Notes: generated by a model not told the origin, from the letters alone. 64,000 nucleotides of DNA from an uncultured Collinsella sp. (GCA_900544875.1 UQWS01000008.1:1-64000), one strand, 5' to 3'; positions 36,323 to 45,460 are shown, counted from the stretch's first letter. Translations and numbers: made by a program.

Positions 36323-36391
36323 GGCCTAGTGCCATATGAAAGCATGAGCCGCCGTCCGCTGGACGGCGGATGAAACAGGAGAGGAGCTACG

Positions 36392-37357
36392 ATGGCTGCA
36401 GGCAAAACCTTCTATGACATCCTGGGCGTATCCAAGAGCGCCTCCGACAAAGAGATCAAGAGCGCGTTTCGCAAGCTCGCGCAAAAATATCACCCCGATG
36501 CCGGCGGAGACGAGTCCAAGTTCAAGGAGATCAGCGAGGCCTACGAAACGCTTTCGGACGAGAAGAAGCGCAAAGAGTACGACCAGATGCTCATGTTCGG
36601 CGGCATGCCGGGCGCGGGCGGCGCGTATGGCGGCGGCTACGGTGCCGGCGCGGGCGCCAGCGGCTGGGGCGATATCTTCGACAGCATCTTTAGCGGCAAC
36701 GGCGCCTGGGGCAGCGATTGGGGCTCGGGCTTTGCCGGGGCCGCAGGTAATGCCGGTGCGGGCGCGGGCCGCAACCGCGCGCGCAAGGGCGGCGACCTGT
36801 CGCTGACTGTTGACGTAACGGCCGAAGACGCGTTCCGCGGCGTGACGCACAAGGTCACCTACCGCATTCCCTCGACGGGCGAGCAGCAGACCATCACGGT
36901 CTCGGTGCCTGCGGGTGCGGTCGACGGCGGCAAATTGCGTTACAAGCGCCGCGGCGAGTACGGCGTTGCCGGTGGCGAGCGCGGCGACCTGGTCGTGACC
37001 ACGCACGTGGAGGAGCATCCGCTGTTTAAGCGCAAGGGCGCCGATGTGACCATGGAGGTGCCGGTCTCGGTCTACGAGGCGGCGCTCGGCTGCACGGTGG
37101 ATGTGCCCACGCCCGGCGGCGCGACGGTTCGTCTGAAGGTGCCCGCTGGCACCCAGACGGGCAAGAAGTTCCGCTTTAAGGAGATGGGCGCGCCCGACGT
37201 TAAGCATCGCGGCCGTACGGGTGCGCTGCTCGTCGAGATCAAGGTGCAGGTTCCCACGAATCTGTCCGATGACGAGCGCGATGCCATGACCAAGCTGCGC
37301 GAGGCCGACACGCGCGACTATCGCGAGAAGGTCAACCGTTACAAGGCGACGTACTAG
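36392..37357 (+). CDS. dnaJ: DnaJ-type co-chaperone without zinc finger (DnaJ2/CbpA type)
   Basis: The 321-residue protein has a J domain (5-68) with the HPD motif in YHPDAGGDESKF. A Gly/Ala-rich linker (about 70-130) follows, then the two beta-barrel client-binding domains (about 135-315, with GVTHKVTYRIPSTGEQQ and GDLVVTTHVEEHPLFKRKG). The four CxxCxGxG zinc-binding repeats of class I DnaJ are absent, so it is a class II form. It delivers substrates to DnaK and stimulates its ATPase. AGGAGAGG lies before the ATG. It is 108 bases behind grpE, past a hairpin. Confidence 0.93.
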   Translation: MAAGKTFYDILGVSKSASDKEIKSAFRKLAQKYHPDAGGDESKFKEISEAYETLSDEKKRKEYDQMLMFGGMPGAGGAYGGGYGAGAGASGWGDIFDSIFSGNGAWGSDWGSGFAGAAGNAGAGAGRNRARKGGDLSLTVDVTAEDAFRGVTHKVTYRIPSTGEQQTITVSVPAGAVDGGKLRYKRRGEYGVAGGERGDLVVTTHVEEHPLFKRKGADVTMEVPVSVYEAALGCTVDVPTPGGATVRLKVPAGTQTGKKFRFKEMGAPDVKHRGRTGALLVEIKVQVPTNLSDDERDAMTKLREADTRDYREKVNRYKATY

Positions 37358-37429
37358 GGCGGTCGTGGCGCACGCCCGCGCCCGCTGGCTTATGATGGAC
37401 GATAACGAGACGGAAAGGGGTCAGGTAGC

Positions 37430-37846
37430 ATGGCCGAGGACAATAGGAACAAACCGCTGTACATGATCAGCGTGGCGGCCGAGCTGACCGGCATGCACCC
37501 GCAGACTCTGCGCGTCTACGAGTCCAAGGGCCTGGTGAACCCCCAGCGCTCGGGCGGCAACACGCGCCTGTATTCGCGCGCCGATATCGAGCGCCTGGAG
37601 CTCATCAACCAGCTGACCGACGAGGGCATCAACCTTGCCGGCGTGGTGCGCATCCTCGATATGAAGGAACGCGCCGAGGAGCGTGAGCGCGAGAACGAGA
37701 AGCTCCGCGCCCGCGTGCGCCAGCTCGAGGACGAGCTGCACGAGTATAAGATGCAGAAGAAGATCACCGCCCTGGCCCCGCGCGACGGCTCAGTCAACCC
37801 CGAGCAAGTCATGCGCAAGCTACTGGGCGCCGGCGGAGATCTCTAG
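37430..37846 (+). CDS. hspR: MerR-type heat-shock repressor HspR
   Basis: The 138-residue protein has a MerR-like winged helix (about 8-78, with MISVAAELTGMHPQTLRVYESKGLV split over helix-turn-helix and wing, and RLYSRADIERLELI). A coiled coil follows (about 85-120), then a conserved tail. In actinobacteria HspR represses dnaK, clpB and related genes, with DnaK as co-repressor. Here it closes the dnaK cluster, and both dnaK and clpB have the same palindrome. AAAGGGG precedes the ATG. Confidence 0.93.
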   Translation: MAEDNRNKPLYMISVAAELTGMHPQTLRVYESKGLVNPQRSGGNTRLYSRADIERLELINQLTDEGINLAGVVRILDMKERAEERERENEKLRARVRQLEDELHEYKMQKKITALAPRDGSVNPEQVMRKLLGAGGDL

Positions 37847-37847
37847 G

Positions 37848-37873
37848 GTCCGCCGTTCTGACGAACGGCGGAC
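37848..37873 (+). terminator. Hairpin after hspR
   Basis: Perfect 11-base arms GTCCGCCGTTC / GAACGGCGGAC with loop tgac, overlapping the region just past the stop codon. No T-run. Its core CCGCCGTTC stem occurs again before hypA (53964-53985). Confidence 0.6.
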
Positions 37874-37877
37874 CAGT

Positions 37878-38066
37878 TGACGCTGCGCGCCGTCCAGAGC
37901 GACAATTTGTCATTCAAAGGGCAAGGCATGACCAGAAGGTCTATGCCTTGCCTTTTCCATGCCAACTTGTTCGCTCTGGACGGCGCTCGCTGTCCGTCCT
38001 CTGCCTGCGGCGTTGCCTTGCTCCGGATGCGGTAGGGTAGTCATTGGGGACGTTCTTAAATGACTA
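37878..38066 (+). repeat. Structured repeat (family A), complete copy
   Basis: The outer stem pairs 37884-37904 (gcgcgccgtccagagcgac) with 37967-37990 (gttcgctctggacggcgctc). The inner stem (37918-37956) is capped by gacc-agaa-ggtc, exactly as in copy 1. Compared with copy 1 the arms read GCCGTC instead of GGGCGC and the inner arms CAAGG instead of GACGG, and both sides change together. The tail ends with tcattggggacgttcttaaa and tgact. It fills most of the gap ahead of the hydratase gene. Confidence 0.85.
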
Positions 38067-38238
38067 GTCGAAAGGGGCGCTCTTGCACAAAATCTTCCGG
38101 CCTCGACCGGCACGTCCTTTACTTTACCTAGATAAAGTGAACGTGCAGATTCGTAACCAACTCGCAACCGTTCTATGGCACGATATTGAACGAATGTATG
38201 CTATGCGCCCAAATCTTTTGGGCAGAGTGGGAGACAGT

Positions 38239-40539
38239 ATGGTCAAGCTGTACGAGGACGGCATCTACCTGCGCGGCGGCAGCGAGATCGTGCCTGCGGC
38301 CGAGGCTGCCGAGCGCGGCATTACGCAGGCGCCCGAGGATGCCAAACGCGGAACCATCGCGTATTCGATCCTCCAGGCACACAATACGTCCGGCGACCCC
38401 GAGGCGCTCAAGATTCGCTTCGACGCCATGGCGAGCCACGACATCACCTTTGTCGGCATCATCCAGACGGCGCGCGCTTCGGGCATGGAGCAGTTCCCGC
38501 TGCCTTACGTGCTCACCAACTGCCATAACTCGCTGTGCGCCGTGGGCGGCACCATCAATGAGGACGACCACGTCTTTGGCCTTTCCGCAGCCAAGAAGTA
38601 CGGCGGCATCTTCGTTCCGCCGCACATCGCCGTCATCCACTCCTTTATGCGCGAGAACTTCGCCGGTTGCGGCAAGATGATCCTGGGTTCCGACTCGCAC
38701 ACCCGCTATGGTGCCCTGGGTACCATAGCCGTGGGCGAGGGCGGCGGCGAGTTGGCAAAGCAGCTGCTGCGCGACACCTACGATGTCGCCTATCCCGGCG
38801 TCGTGGCCATCTACCTCACGGGCGCCCCGCGCCCCGGCGTCGGCCCGCACGACGTGGCGCTCGCCATCATTCGCGCCGTCTTTGCCAAGGGCTACGTCAA
38901 GAACAATGTCATGGAGTTTGTGGGCCCGGGCATCGCGAGCATGACGACCGACTACCGCAACGGCGTTGACGTCATGACCACCGAGACCACCTGCCTGTCG
39001 AGCATCTGGGCCACCGACGAGGACACGCACGCGTTTTTGACCATGCACGGCCGCGGCGACGACTATCGCGAGCTCAAGCCCGCCGATGTCGCCTACTACG
39101 ACGGTTGCGTCGAGGTCGACCTGTCGAGCATCAAGCCCATGATCGCACTGCCGTTCCATCCTTCCAACGGCTTTGAGATCGACGAGCTCAACGAGAACCT
39201 CGAGGACATCCTGCACGAGGTGGAGCTCGAGGCCGCCAAGATCGGCGAGGGCAAGACGCACTTTAGCCTGCTCGACAAGATCGTCGACGGCAAGCTGCAC
39301 GTGCAGCAGGGCGTTATCGCCGGCTGCTCGGGCGGCAACTATGACTCCGTGGTCCAGGCTGCCCGCGTGCTCAAGGGCGCCAATACCGGCTGCGGCGAGT
39401 TCTCGCTGTCGGTCTATCCCACGAGCCAGCCCGTGGCGCTCGAACTTACACGCCGCGGCTACATCTACGACCTCATGGAGGCCGGCGCAATCGTGCGCAC
39501 GGCATTCTGCGGCCCGTGCTTCGGCGCCGGCGACACGCCCGCCAACAACGGCCTTTCGATCCGTCACACCACGCGCAACTTCCCCAACCGCGAGGGTTCC
39601 AAGCCGGGTAATGGCCAGCTGAGCGCCGTGGCCCTGATGGACGCCCGCTCCATTGCGGCAACGGCTGCCAACGGCGGCGTCCTGACGCCGGCGACCGACC
39701 TGCCCGAGGACACTTGGGACGAGGCCTGCGAGTACACCTTTGACGACGCGCCGTACAAGAAGCGCGTGTACTGGGGCTTTGGCAAGGCGGAGCCTGCCGA
39801 CGAGCTGGTCGAAGGCCCCAACATCAAGCCGTGGCCCGCGATGGAGCCGCTCGGCGACGACATCCTGCTCAAGGTTTGCTCCAAGATCATGGACCCGGTC
39901 ACCACGACCGACGAGCTCATTCCCTCGGGCGAGACGAGCTCCTTCCGCTCCAACCCGCTGGGCCTGGCTGAGTTTACGCTGAGCCGCCGCGACCCGGCCT
40001 ACGTGGGTCGCTCCAAGGAGGTCGACGCTGTGGAGAAGCGTCGCGTTGCCGGCGAGTCCGCGGGCGACCTGGCGGCGTTCGATGCCGAGCTTGCCGGTGT
40101 GTTTGAGGCGCTGGCCGGCGCGGGTGTCGCGGCCGATGCCAAGGCGACCGAGTTCGGTTCCATGATTTACGCCAAGAAGCCTGGCGACGGCAGCGCCCGC
40201 GAGCAGGCCGCGAGCTGCCAGCGCGTAATTGGCGGCCTGGCCAACATCGTCCACGAGTACGCCACCAAGCGCTATCGCTCCAACGTGATGAACTGGGGCA
40301 TGGTGCCCTTCCAGATGGAGGCCGAGCCCAACTTTGAGGTGGGCGATTACGTCTTTGTGCCGGGTATCCGTGCCGCGCTCGATGGCGACCTGAAGGACAT
40401 CGCCGCCTACGTGGTGCGCGCCGATGGTGCGGTCGAGCAGATTGAGCTCTACATTGCCGATATGACGGCAGAGGAGCGTGCCATCGTCAAGGCCGGCTGC
40501 CTGATCAACTACAACAAGTTCAAGGCCGCTGCCGAGTAG
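38239..40539 (+). CDS. Aconitase-family hydratase (YbhJ-like)
   Basis: The protein (766 residues from this start) is an aconitase/3-isopropylmalate dehydratase superfamily member. Features are SDSHTRYGALGTIAVGEGGGE in the active-site region, the first cluster cysteine in AGCSGGNYDS, and the pair in FCGPCFGAGDTPANNGLS. A C-terminal swivel domain (about 620-760) has the MNWGMVPFQ block. The overall order resembles E. coli YbhJ rather than the TCA-cycle AcnA/AcnB; the substrate is unknown. GTGGGAGA stands five bases before ATG 38239. ATGs at 38194 and 38203 and a TTG at 38083 extend the frame, but without a ribosome site. It is a single gene. Confidence 0.8.
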   Translation: MVKLYEDGIYLRGGSEIVPAAEAAERGITQAPEDAKRGTIAYSILQAHNTSGDPEALKIRFDAMASHDITFVGIIQTARASGMEQFPLPYVLTNCHNSLCAVGGTINEDDHVFGLSAAKKYGGIFVPPHIAVIHSFMRENFAGCGKMILGSDSHTRYGALGTIAVGEGGGELAKQLLRDTYDVAYPGVVAIYLTGAPRPGVGPHDVALAIIRAVFAKGYVKNNVMEFVGPGIASMTTDYRNGVDVMTTETTCLSSIWATDEDTHAFLTMHGRGDDYRELKPADVAYYDGCVEVDLSSIKPMIALPFHPSNGFEIDELNENLEDILHEVELEAAKIGEGKTHFSLLDKIVDGKLHVQQGVIAGCSGGNYDSVVQAARVLKGANTGCGEFSLSVYPTSQPVALELTRRGYIYDLMEAGAIVRTAFCGPCFGAGDTPANNGLSIRHTTRNFPNREGSKPGNGQLSAVALMDARSIAATAANGGVLTPATDLPEDTWDEACEYTFDDAPYKKRVYWGFGKAEPADELVEGPNIKPWPAMEPLGDDILLKVCSKIMDPVTTTDELIPSGETSSFRSNPLGLAEFTLSRRDPAYVGRSKEVDAVEKRRVAGESAGDLAAFDAELAGVFEALAGAGVAADAKATEFGSMIYAKKPGDGSAREQAASCQRVIGGLANIVHEYATKRYRSNVMNWGMVPFQMEAEPNFEVGDYVFVPGIRAALDGDLKDIAAYVVRADGAVEQIELYIADMTAEERAIVKAGCLINYNKFKAAAE

Positions 40540-40554
40540 CGCACTTAATTGTCC

Positions 40555-40628
40555 GCCCGGGGCTTACCCTTTCCCGCCCGCTCACGCGCTTCGCGAGGGC
40601 CGCGTTCGGGAAAGGGTAAGCCCCGGGC
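40555..40628. repeat. 22-bp perfect inverted repeat after the hydratase gene
   Basis: Perfect arms at 40555-40576 (gcccggggcttaccctttcc and two more bases) and 40607-40628, separated by 30 bases, starting 16 bases after the stop codon. The loop has its own small hairpin (gcgcttcgc). No T-run follows. Confidence 0.8.
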
Positions 40629-40686
40629 TACATTTCTGCGTTCTCGTTGGGTCTTGAGGGACGCTAATAAATAGACTTGCTTGATG

Positions 40687-40717
40687 CCGCCTCTGTTATC
40701 GGGGCGGCTTCTTTTTG
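40687..40717 (+). terminator. Terminator of the hydratase transcript
   Basis: GCCGCC (40687-40692) pairs with GGCGGC (40703-40708), followed by TTCTTTTTG. Confidence 0.75.
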
Positions 40718-40723
40718 TTGAAA

Positions 40724-40758
40724 ACCACCACAAAGGGGGCAGGCACCTTTGTGGTGGT
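40724..40758 (-). repeat. ACCACCACAAAGG hairpin (family D), copy 1, inverted
   Basis: Arms accaccacaaagg and cctttgtggtggt around ggggcagg-type loop. Its loop (gggcaggcacc) is the reverse complement of the loop in copies 2 and 3 (ggtgcctgtcc), so this copy faces the other way. It sits past the 3' end of the minus-strand gene at 40812. Confidence 0.85.
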
Positions 40759-40811
40759 GGGGACGAGCTCGATGCTGTTGTGATCGTTGAGCGGCATGTT
40801 AATGGGCGGCT

Positions 40812-41480
40812 CTACAGAATTTCATCTGGGCTGGCGGGTTTGGTTGTTTTGGGGATGCCGAGTTTGGATGACGCGAAATCGTCAACATTGTCCTTAATTC
40901 CGTCTTTGGTGTAGACAGTGACCATATAGGTGCTGTGTCCGAATTCGCCCTTGTCGCGTGTTGCCCAGGCATCCCAGTAGGCGGCCCCGTTTCGCCCTTT
41001 GATTTTTCCGACACGGCGGAGTTCTGTTCGCTTTAATTTCTGGTTGCTATAGATGGTTCGACCGGCCTCCTCGGTGAGCCCGCACTGTCCAAGCATCTTG
41101 TCGAGGACTTGGTTCATGTGGCGCTCATCGGTGTTTGGTGCGTAGTCGTAGGCGAGGGTGATGAAGTCGAGTGGCTGGTCGTCGATTAGATAGTTTAGCG
41201 TCTGAGGTCCAAGGCAGAAATAGGGGGAGCATCCGTCGATCTGACCGAGCAGTGGCAACTTTGACTGCCAACTTCCGGTGGGAATTCCATCTTCGTAAAA
41301 CACGCCGCGACAGATAAAGGAGAGCGAGGTGGCACGCGAGCCGGCGTCGACCATTCCGCATAAATCGAAGGGCGAGGTGATACCAAGGGAAAAGGGCGTG
41401 ATGACGATAAGGAAGAGCATCACGATGGGTATGGCGAGAATGGCGATGACGTTGCGACCGGTGGAATGAGGCGGCTTCAT
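40812..41480 (-). CDS. Membrane-anchored extracytoplasmic protein, function unknown
   Basis: The 222-residue protein has one hydrophobic helix near the N-terminus (about residues 9-33) and a mainly extracytoplasmic part with several cysteines (DLCGMVDAG, FICRGVFYEDG, GCSPYFCLG). I recognise no family. GAGGAG lies just before the ATG at 41480. It points away from the next gene, which has the same plan (one membrane helix plus about 190 outside residues); the two form a divergent pair framed by family D hairpins. Confidence 0.65.
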   Translation of the reverse strand: MKPPHSTGRNVIAILAIPIVMLFLIVITPFSLGITSPFDLCGMVDAGSRATSLSFICRGVFYEDGIPTGSWQSKLPLLGQIDGCSPYFCLGPQTLNYLIDDQPLDFITLAYDYAPNTDERHMNQVLDKMLGQCGLTEEAGRTIYSNQKLKRTELRRVGKIKGRNGAAYWDAWATRDKGEFGHSTYMVTVYTKDGIKDNVDDFASSKLGIPKTTKPASPDEIL

Positions 41481-41590
41481 ATGCGCTCCTCGAGACAAAG
41501 ATCTGTTGAGGATAGGCAGAAATGGATATGTTCAGAGAGCAATTCAAGTTTAATCTCATTGCGCGAGATGGTCGACCGTTAGCGTCGAAA

Positions 41591-41625
41591 ACCACCACAA
41601 AGGTGCCTGTCCCCTTTGTGGTGGT
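41591..41625 (+). repeat. ACCACCACAAAGG hairpin (family D), copy 2
   Basis: Thirteen-base perfect arms ACCACCACAAAGG / CCTTTGTGGTGGT with the loop tgcctgtcc, located in the space between the two divergent membrane-protein genes. Confidence 0.85.
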
Positions 41626-41714
41626 GAGGAGCGCGCGGCTTCTTTTGGTAATAGTGTTAGCTGGCGGTATCATTAGTGCAGGTGGCGAAGGTTTGCATTG
41701 TGGGGTGTTTTGCC

Positions 41715-42386
41715 GTGAGCCGTTCTGCCCGTATTGGATTGATTGTCTTGGCGCTTGCGATCGCTGTGGTTGGCGCGGGCGCTGTCGGTATGGCATTTCT
41801 ACCTGCTGCGGTGACGGAGCCGGTGGTCAAGCCTGTGACTCAATCTGTCGAACTTCTGACCGGCGACGACAAGCCCGAGACCATTACCGTTGATTTTGAT
41901 GAGCAGCCGGCTGTGCTGGGTATTAGCAATTATCCGCGTATTCAGCTTGGGGCCATGCGCTATACCACGGATACAAGCCTGATCGATAGGGCGTCCGAGC
42001 TACTCAAGGGCAAAACATTTAAGCGTTGGTACGGATATGCGTCCTATCGGGCAAAAGCGAACGACATGGTTGGCGGATGCCACTCGTCCATCGAGCTGGA
42101 CACTGCAAACGGCGCAAAGTTATGTGATGTCTCGTACGATCCGGGCTACGAGGGCAATGAGGGTCCGGGCATCTACATCATGGACGGCGATGTCGCCTAT
42201 GTCATGGAGGGCGACGAGACCGAGCTCAACGATTTTATGGGTCAGTGTATCCAAGATGCCTATAAACAGACCTGCTTGCCTGACCCGCAGACTGCACGCG
42301 ATAGTGGGTCTGCCCGTACATGGCTGTTCGAGGATGAGATGCCCTGGACCGTCGAATCGGGAAGTACGGGTTCGGCGAAGGAGTAG
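41715..42386 (+). CDS. Membrane-anchored extracytoplasmic protein, function unknown
   Basis: The protein (223 residues from this start) has one membrane helix (about 8-32, GLIVLALAIAVVGAGAVGMAF) and an outside domain with RYTTDTSLIDRASELLKGKTF and YDPGYEGNEGPGIYIMDGDV. It has no recognisable family or catalytic motif. The start is uncertain: GTG 41715 has a G-rich stretch (gtggggtg) about nine bases upstream; GTG 41676 would add 13 residues. It resembles its divergent neighbour in plan but not clearly in sequence. Confidence 0.6.
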   Translation: MSRSARIGLIVLALAIAVVGAGAVGMAFLPAAVTEPVVKPVTQSVELLTGDDKPETITVDFDEQPAVLGISNYPRIQLGAMRYTTDTSLIDRASELLKGKTFKRWYGYASYRAKANDMVGGCHSSIELDTANGAKLCDVSYDPGYEGNEGPGIYIMDGDVAYVMEGDETELNDFMGQCIQDAYKQTCLPDPQTARDSGSARTWLFEDEMPWTVESGSTGSAKE

Positions 42387-42394
42387 AAACCGCG

Positions 42395-42429
42395 ACCACC
42401 ACAAAGGTGCCTGTCCTCTTTGTGGTGGT
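42395..42429 (+). repeat. ACCACCACAAAGG hairpin (family D), copy 3
   Basis: Same arms as copy 2, starting nine bases after the stop codon of the preceding gene, in the same orientation as copy 2. Confidence 0.85.
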
Positions 42430-42439
42430 TTTCGGTCTG

Positions 42440-42656
42440 TCTCGATCTGTAATATCTTGGCCGCTAAAAGTGGGCCTGGTGTTACAGATTTAGATTTTTG
42501 ATCCGGGTGTTTTCTGTTCGTCTCGATTTGTAACAGATAGAGCTCTATTTGCTGACTAGATGTTACAGATTTAGATAAACGGGTGCGCTGGTCATTTCAT
42601 CTCGATCTGTAACATCTAGAGCCATAAACAGCCGCTAGATGTTACAGATTGAGATA
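42440..42656. repeat. Three tandem hairpins at an 80-base period (family E)
   Basis: Units begin at 42440, 42521 and 42600. Each starts TCTCGATYTGTAA, followed by an arm such as catctagagc, and ends ctagatgttacagatt with (t/g)aga. In unit 3 the arms ATCTGTAACATCTAG and CTAGATGTTACAGAT are perfect. The loops differ between units. The array fills the gap ahead of the clpB promoter. Confidence 0.85.
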
Positions 42657-42716
42657 GTAAGGGGACGAGGCCGTAGCGGGTGAGCGCACCTGCTCCCTAT
42701 CCATCAATCACTCAGA

Positions 42717-42752
42717 AAATCTTATATATAGAGACTTAGATTTGTGTATAAG
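42717..42752 (+). promoter_or_regulatory. Palindrome and -10 box ahead of clpB (candidate HspR operator)
   Basis: AAATCTTA (42717-42724), 11 bases, TTAGATTT (42736-42743), then a TATAAG (42747-42752). It matches the dnaK promoter element in arm sequence and in spacing, and both have ctcaga a few bases upstream. A repressor bound here would cover the promoter. Confidence 0.65.
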
Positions 42753-42832
42753 ATCGTACAAAGCTGGCAACAATACTTCTCGAACAACGTGAAGCCGCCC
42801 CGTAGGGCGGCCACCCCAAGAGAGGTGATTCC

Positions 42833-45460
42833 ATGAGAATCGATAAGCTAGCAATGACGTCGCGCGAGGCGCTGCAGACCGCCATGAGCACGGCTGCCGA
42901 TGCGCAGGCCGGCGCGGTGGAGCCGATTCACCTGCTGTCCGCCCTGCTCGGTGCCGGCGAGCGCAATATCTCCGTGATCATCGAGCGCATCGGTGCCGAC
43001 CCGGCCCAGCTCGCACGCTCCACGCAGGATGCCATCGACCATGCGCCCAAGGTTTCGGGCGAGGGCCAGCAGATGGGTCTTTCCAACGAGCTCGTCCGCG
43101 TCATCGAAAAGGCCGAGAAGAAGGCCACCAAGATGGGCGACAGCTTTGTGGTGACCGAGCATCTGCTGATGGCGCTTGCCGAGGACAAGGGCGAGGCCGG
43201 CCGCGTGCTGCGTGACGCCGGCGTGACCAAGGAGCGCATCGAGCAAGTCTACGAGGAGCTGCGCGGCGATGACCGCGTGACGTCTGCCGAGGACAAGACC
43301 CAGTTTGAGGCGCTGGAGCAGTACGGCCGCAATATCTGCGACCTTGCCCGCGCCGGCAAACTCGACCCGGTCATCGGCCGTACCGACGAGATCCGTCGTA
43401 CCATCCAGGTCCTGTCCCGTCGCACCAAGAACAACCCGGTGCTCATCGGCGAGCCGGGCGTCGGCAAGACGGCCATCGTCGAGGGCATCGCCCAGCGTAT
43501 CGTGGCCGGCGACGTGCCGAGCACGCTGCGCGACCGCGACCTTATCGAGCTCGACATGAGCGCGCTGGTCGCCGGCGCCAAGTACCGCGGTGAGTTCGAG
43601 GACCGCTTGAAGGCCGTGCTCAAGGAGGTACAGAAGTCCGAGGGCAAGGTCATCCTGTTCATCGATGAGCTCCACACCATCGTGGGCGCGGGTGCCACCG
43701 AGGGCTCCATGGACGCCGGCAACATCCTCAAGCCGGCGCTTGCTCGCGGCGATCTACACGCGATCGGCGCGACCACGCTCGACGAATACCGCAAGTACAT
43801 CGAGAAGGACGCGGCGCTTGCCCGTCGTTTCCAGACCGTGATGGTCAGCGAGCCTACCGTCGAGGACACCATCTCGATCCTGCGTGGCCTGAAGGAGAAG
43901 TACGAGATCTTCCACGGCGTACACATCACCGATAGCGCGCTCGTGGCTGCCGCCGACCTCTCCGACCGCTACATCGCCGACCGCTTCCTGCCCGACAAGG
44001 CTATCGACCTGGTCGATGAGGCCGCGAGCCGCCTGCGCATGGAACTCGACAGCATGCCGGTCGAGATCGACGCCACCACGCGTCAGCTCACCCAGCTGCA
44101 GATCGAGGAACAGGCGCTCATGAAAGAGACCGACGACGCCTCTAAGGAGCGTTTGGAGGCTCTGCGCCAAGAGATTGCCGAAGTCCAGGAAAAGCTCAAC
44201 GTGCAAAAGGCCGGCTGGCTCAACCAAAAGAACGCCATCGACCACGTGCAGGAGCTTAAGGGCCAGCTTGACGCGGCCAAGAGCGAAGAGGAGCGCGCGA
44301 CGCGCAACGGCGATCTGGGCCGTGCGTCCGAGCTTCGCTATTCTGTGATCCCGGGTCTGCAGCAGCAGATTCAGGATTCCGAGGCTGCGCTCGAGGCGCA
44401 AAAGCAGCAGGACGGCGAGGGCCTCAACGAACAGGTGACCTCCGACGAGATCGCCGAGGTCGTGAGCGCCTGGACCGGTGTGCCCGTGTCCAAGATGATG
44501 CAGGGCGAGCTCGACAAGTTGAAGGGCTTGGAGGGCGAGCTGCATAAGCGCGTTATCGGTCAGGACGAGGCCGTCTCCGCTGTAGCCGCGGCCGTGCGTC
44601 GCAGCCGTGCGGGTCTCTCCGACCCAGACAAGCCCATCGGCAGCTTCTTCTTCCTGGGCCCCACCGGCGTAGGCAAGACCGAGCTCGCCAAGGCGCTGGC
44701 CGAGTGCCTGTTCGATGACGAGCGCGCGCTCGTGCGTATCGACATGTCCGAGTATATGGAGAAGTTCAGCGTCCAGCGTCTGATCGGTGCGCCCCCGGGA
44801 TACGTGGGCTATGACGAGGGCGGCCAGCTCACCGAGGCCGTGCGCCGTCGTCCCTACTCCGTGATCTTGCTCGACGAGATGGAGAAGGCTCATCCGGATG
44901 TCTTTAACGTGCTGCTGCAGGTGCTCGACGACGGCCGTTTGACCGACGGTCAGGGTCGCCAAGTGTCCTTCAAGAACACGATTATCATCATGACGTCCAA
45001 CGTGGGCTCCAAGGCTATCGCCGATCTGTCCGGCAAGGACGAGGAGGAGATGCGCCATCAGGTTGACGGGGCCATGGCTCAAACCTTCCGCCCCGAGTTC
45101 CTCAACCGTATCGACGATATCGTGGTGTTCCATCCGCTCGGCATGGCGCAGATCGAGAAGATCGTCGACATCCAGCTCGCCGACGTCCGCGCGCGTCTGG
45201 CCAAGGAGCGCATGACGCTGGCCATCACCCCGGCGGCCAAGCAGATGCTCGCCGTGGGCGGCCTGGACCCGGTCTTTGGTGCCCGTCCGCTCAAGCGTCT
45301 CGTGCAGCGCGAGGTCGTGGATGCCATTGCCGCCGCTATCATCGACGGCACGGTGCGCGAGGGCGATCAGGTGACGGTCGATGTCGACAAGGACGGCGGC
45401 TTTACCGTCGTGTGCGACAACACGCCGGCGGCCACCTACGAAGTCCCCGACGCCGAGTAG
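42833..45460 (+). CDS. clpB: Disaggregase ClpB
   Basis: ClpB (875 residues) is a hexameric AAA+ machine that pulls apart protein aggregates with DnaK. It has the N-domain (about 1-145), first AAA+ module (Walker A GEPGVGKT at about 206, Walker B ILFIDELHTIVG), the ClpB/Hsp104 middle coiled coil (about 400-525, interrupted by LGRASELRYSVIPGL), the second AAA+ module (Walker A GPTGVGKT at about 609, Walker B VILLDEMEKAH) and the C-terminal small domain. The VDEAA and GARPLKRLVQREV blocks are normal. AGAGGTG precedes the ATG. It shares its promoter palindrome with dnaK. Confidence 0.97.
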   Translation: MRIDKLAMTSREALQTAMSTAADAQAGAVEPIHLLSALLGAGERNISVIIERIGADPAQLARSTQDAIDHAPKVSGEGQQMGLSNELVRVIEKAEKKATKMGDSFVVTEHLLMALAEDKGEAGRVLRDAGVTKERIEQVYEELRGDDRVTSAEDKTQFEALEQYGRNICDLARAGKLDPVIGRTDEIRRTIQVLSRRTKNNPVLIGEPGVGKTAIVEGIAQRIVAGDVPSTLRDRDLIELDMSALVAGAKYRGEFEDRLKAVLKEVQKSEGKVILFIDELHTIVGAGATEGSMDAGNILKPALARGDLHAIGATTLDEYRKYIEKDAALARRFQTVMVSEPTVEDTISILRGLKEKYEIFHGVHITDSALVAAADLSDRYIADRFLPDKAIDLVDEAASRLRMELDSMPVEIDATTRQLTQLQIEEQALMKETDDASKERLEALRQEIAEVQEKLNVQKAGWLNQKNAIDHVQELKGQLDAAKSEEERATRNGDLGRASELRYSVIPGLQQQIQDSEAALEAQKQQDGEGLNEQVTSDEIAEVVSAWTGVPVSKMMQGELDKLKGLEGELHKRVIGQDEAVSAVAAAVRRSRAGLSDPDKPIGSFFFLGPTGVGKTELAKALAECLFDDERALVRIDMSEYMEKFSVQRLIGAPPGYVGYDEGGQLTEAVRRRPYSVILLDEMEKAHPDVFNVLLQVLDDGRLTDGQGRQVSFKNTIIIMTSNVGSKAIADLSGKDEEEMRHQVDGAMAQTFRPEFLNRIDDIVVFHPLGMAQIEKIVDIQLADVRARLAKERMTLAITPAAKQMLAVGGLDPVFGARPLKRLVQREVVDAIAAAIIDGTVREGDQVTVDVDKDGGFTVVCDNTPAATYEVPDAE

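Noticed and set aside
38083..38238. N-terminal extension of the hydratase from a TTG start
   Set aside because: The added 52 residues are unlike the family start and begin close to the repeat element. A ribosome site is seen only before 38239.
42440..42656. CRISPR array suggested by regular 80-base period
   Set aside because: Only three units, each an inverted repeat with its own loop, no constant-length repeat and spacer, and no cas genes in the window.
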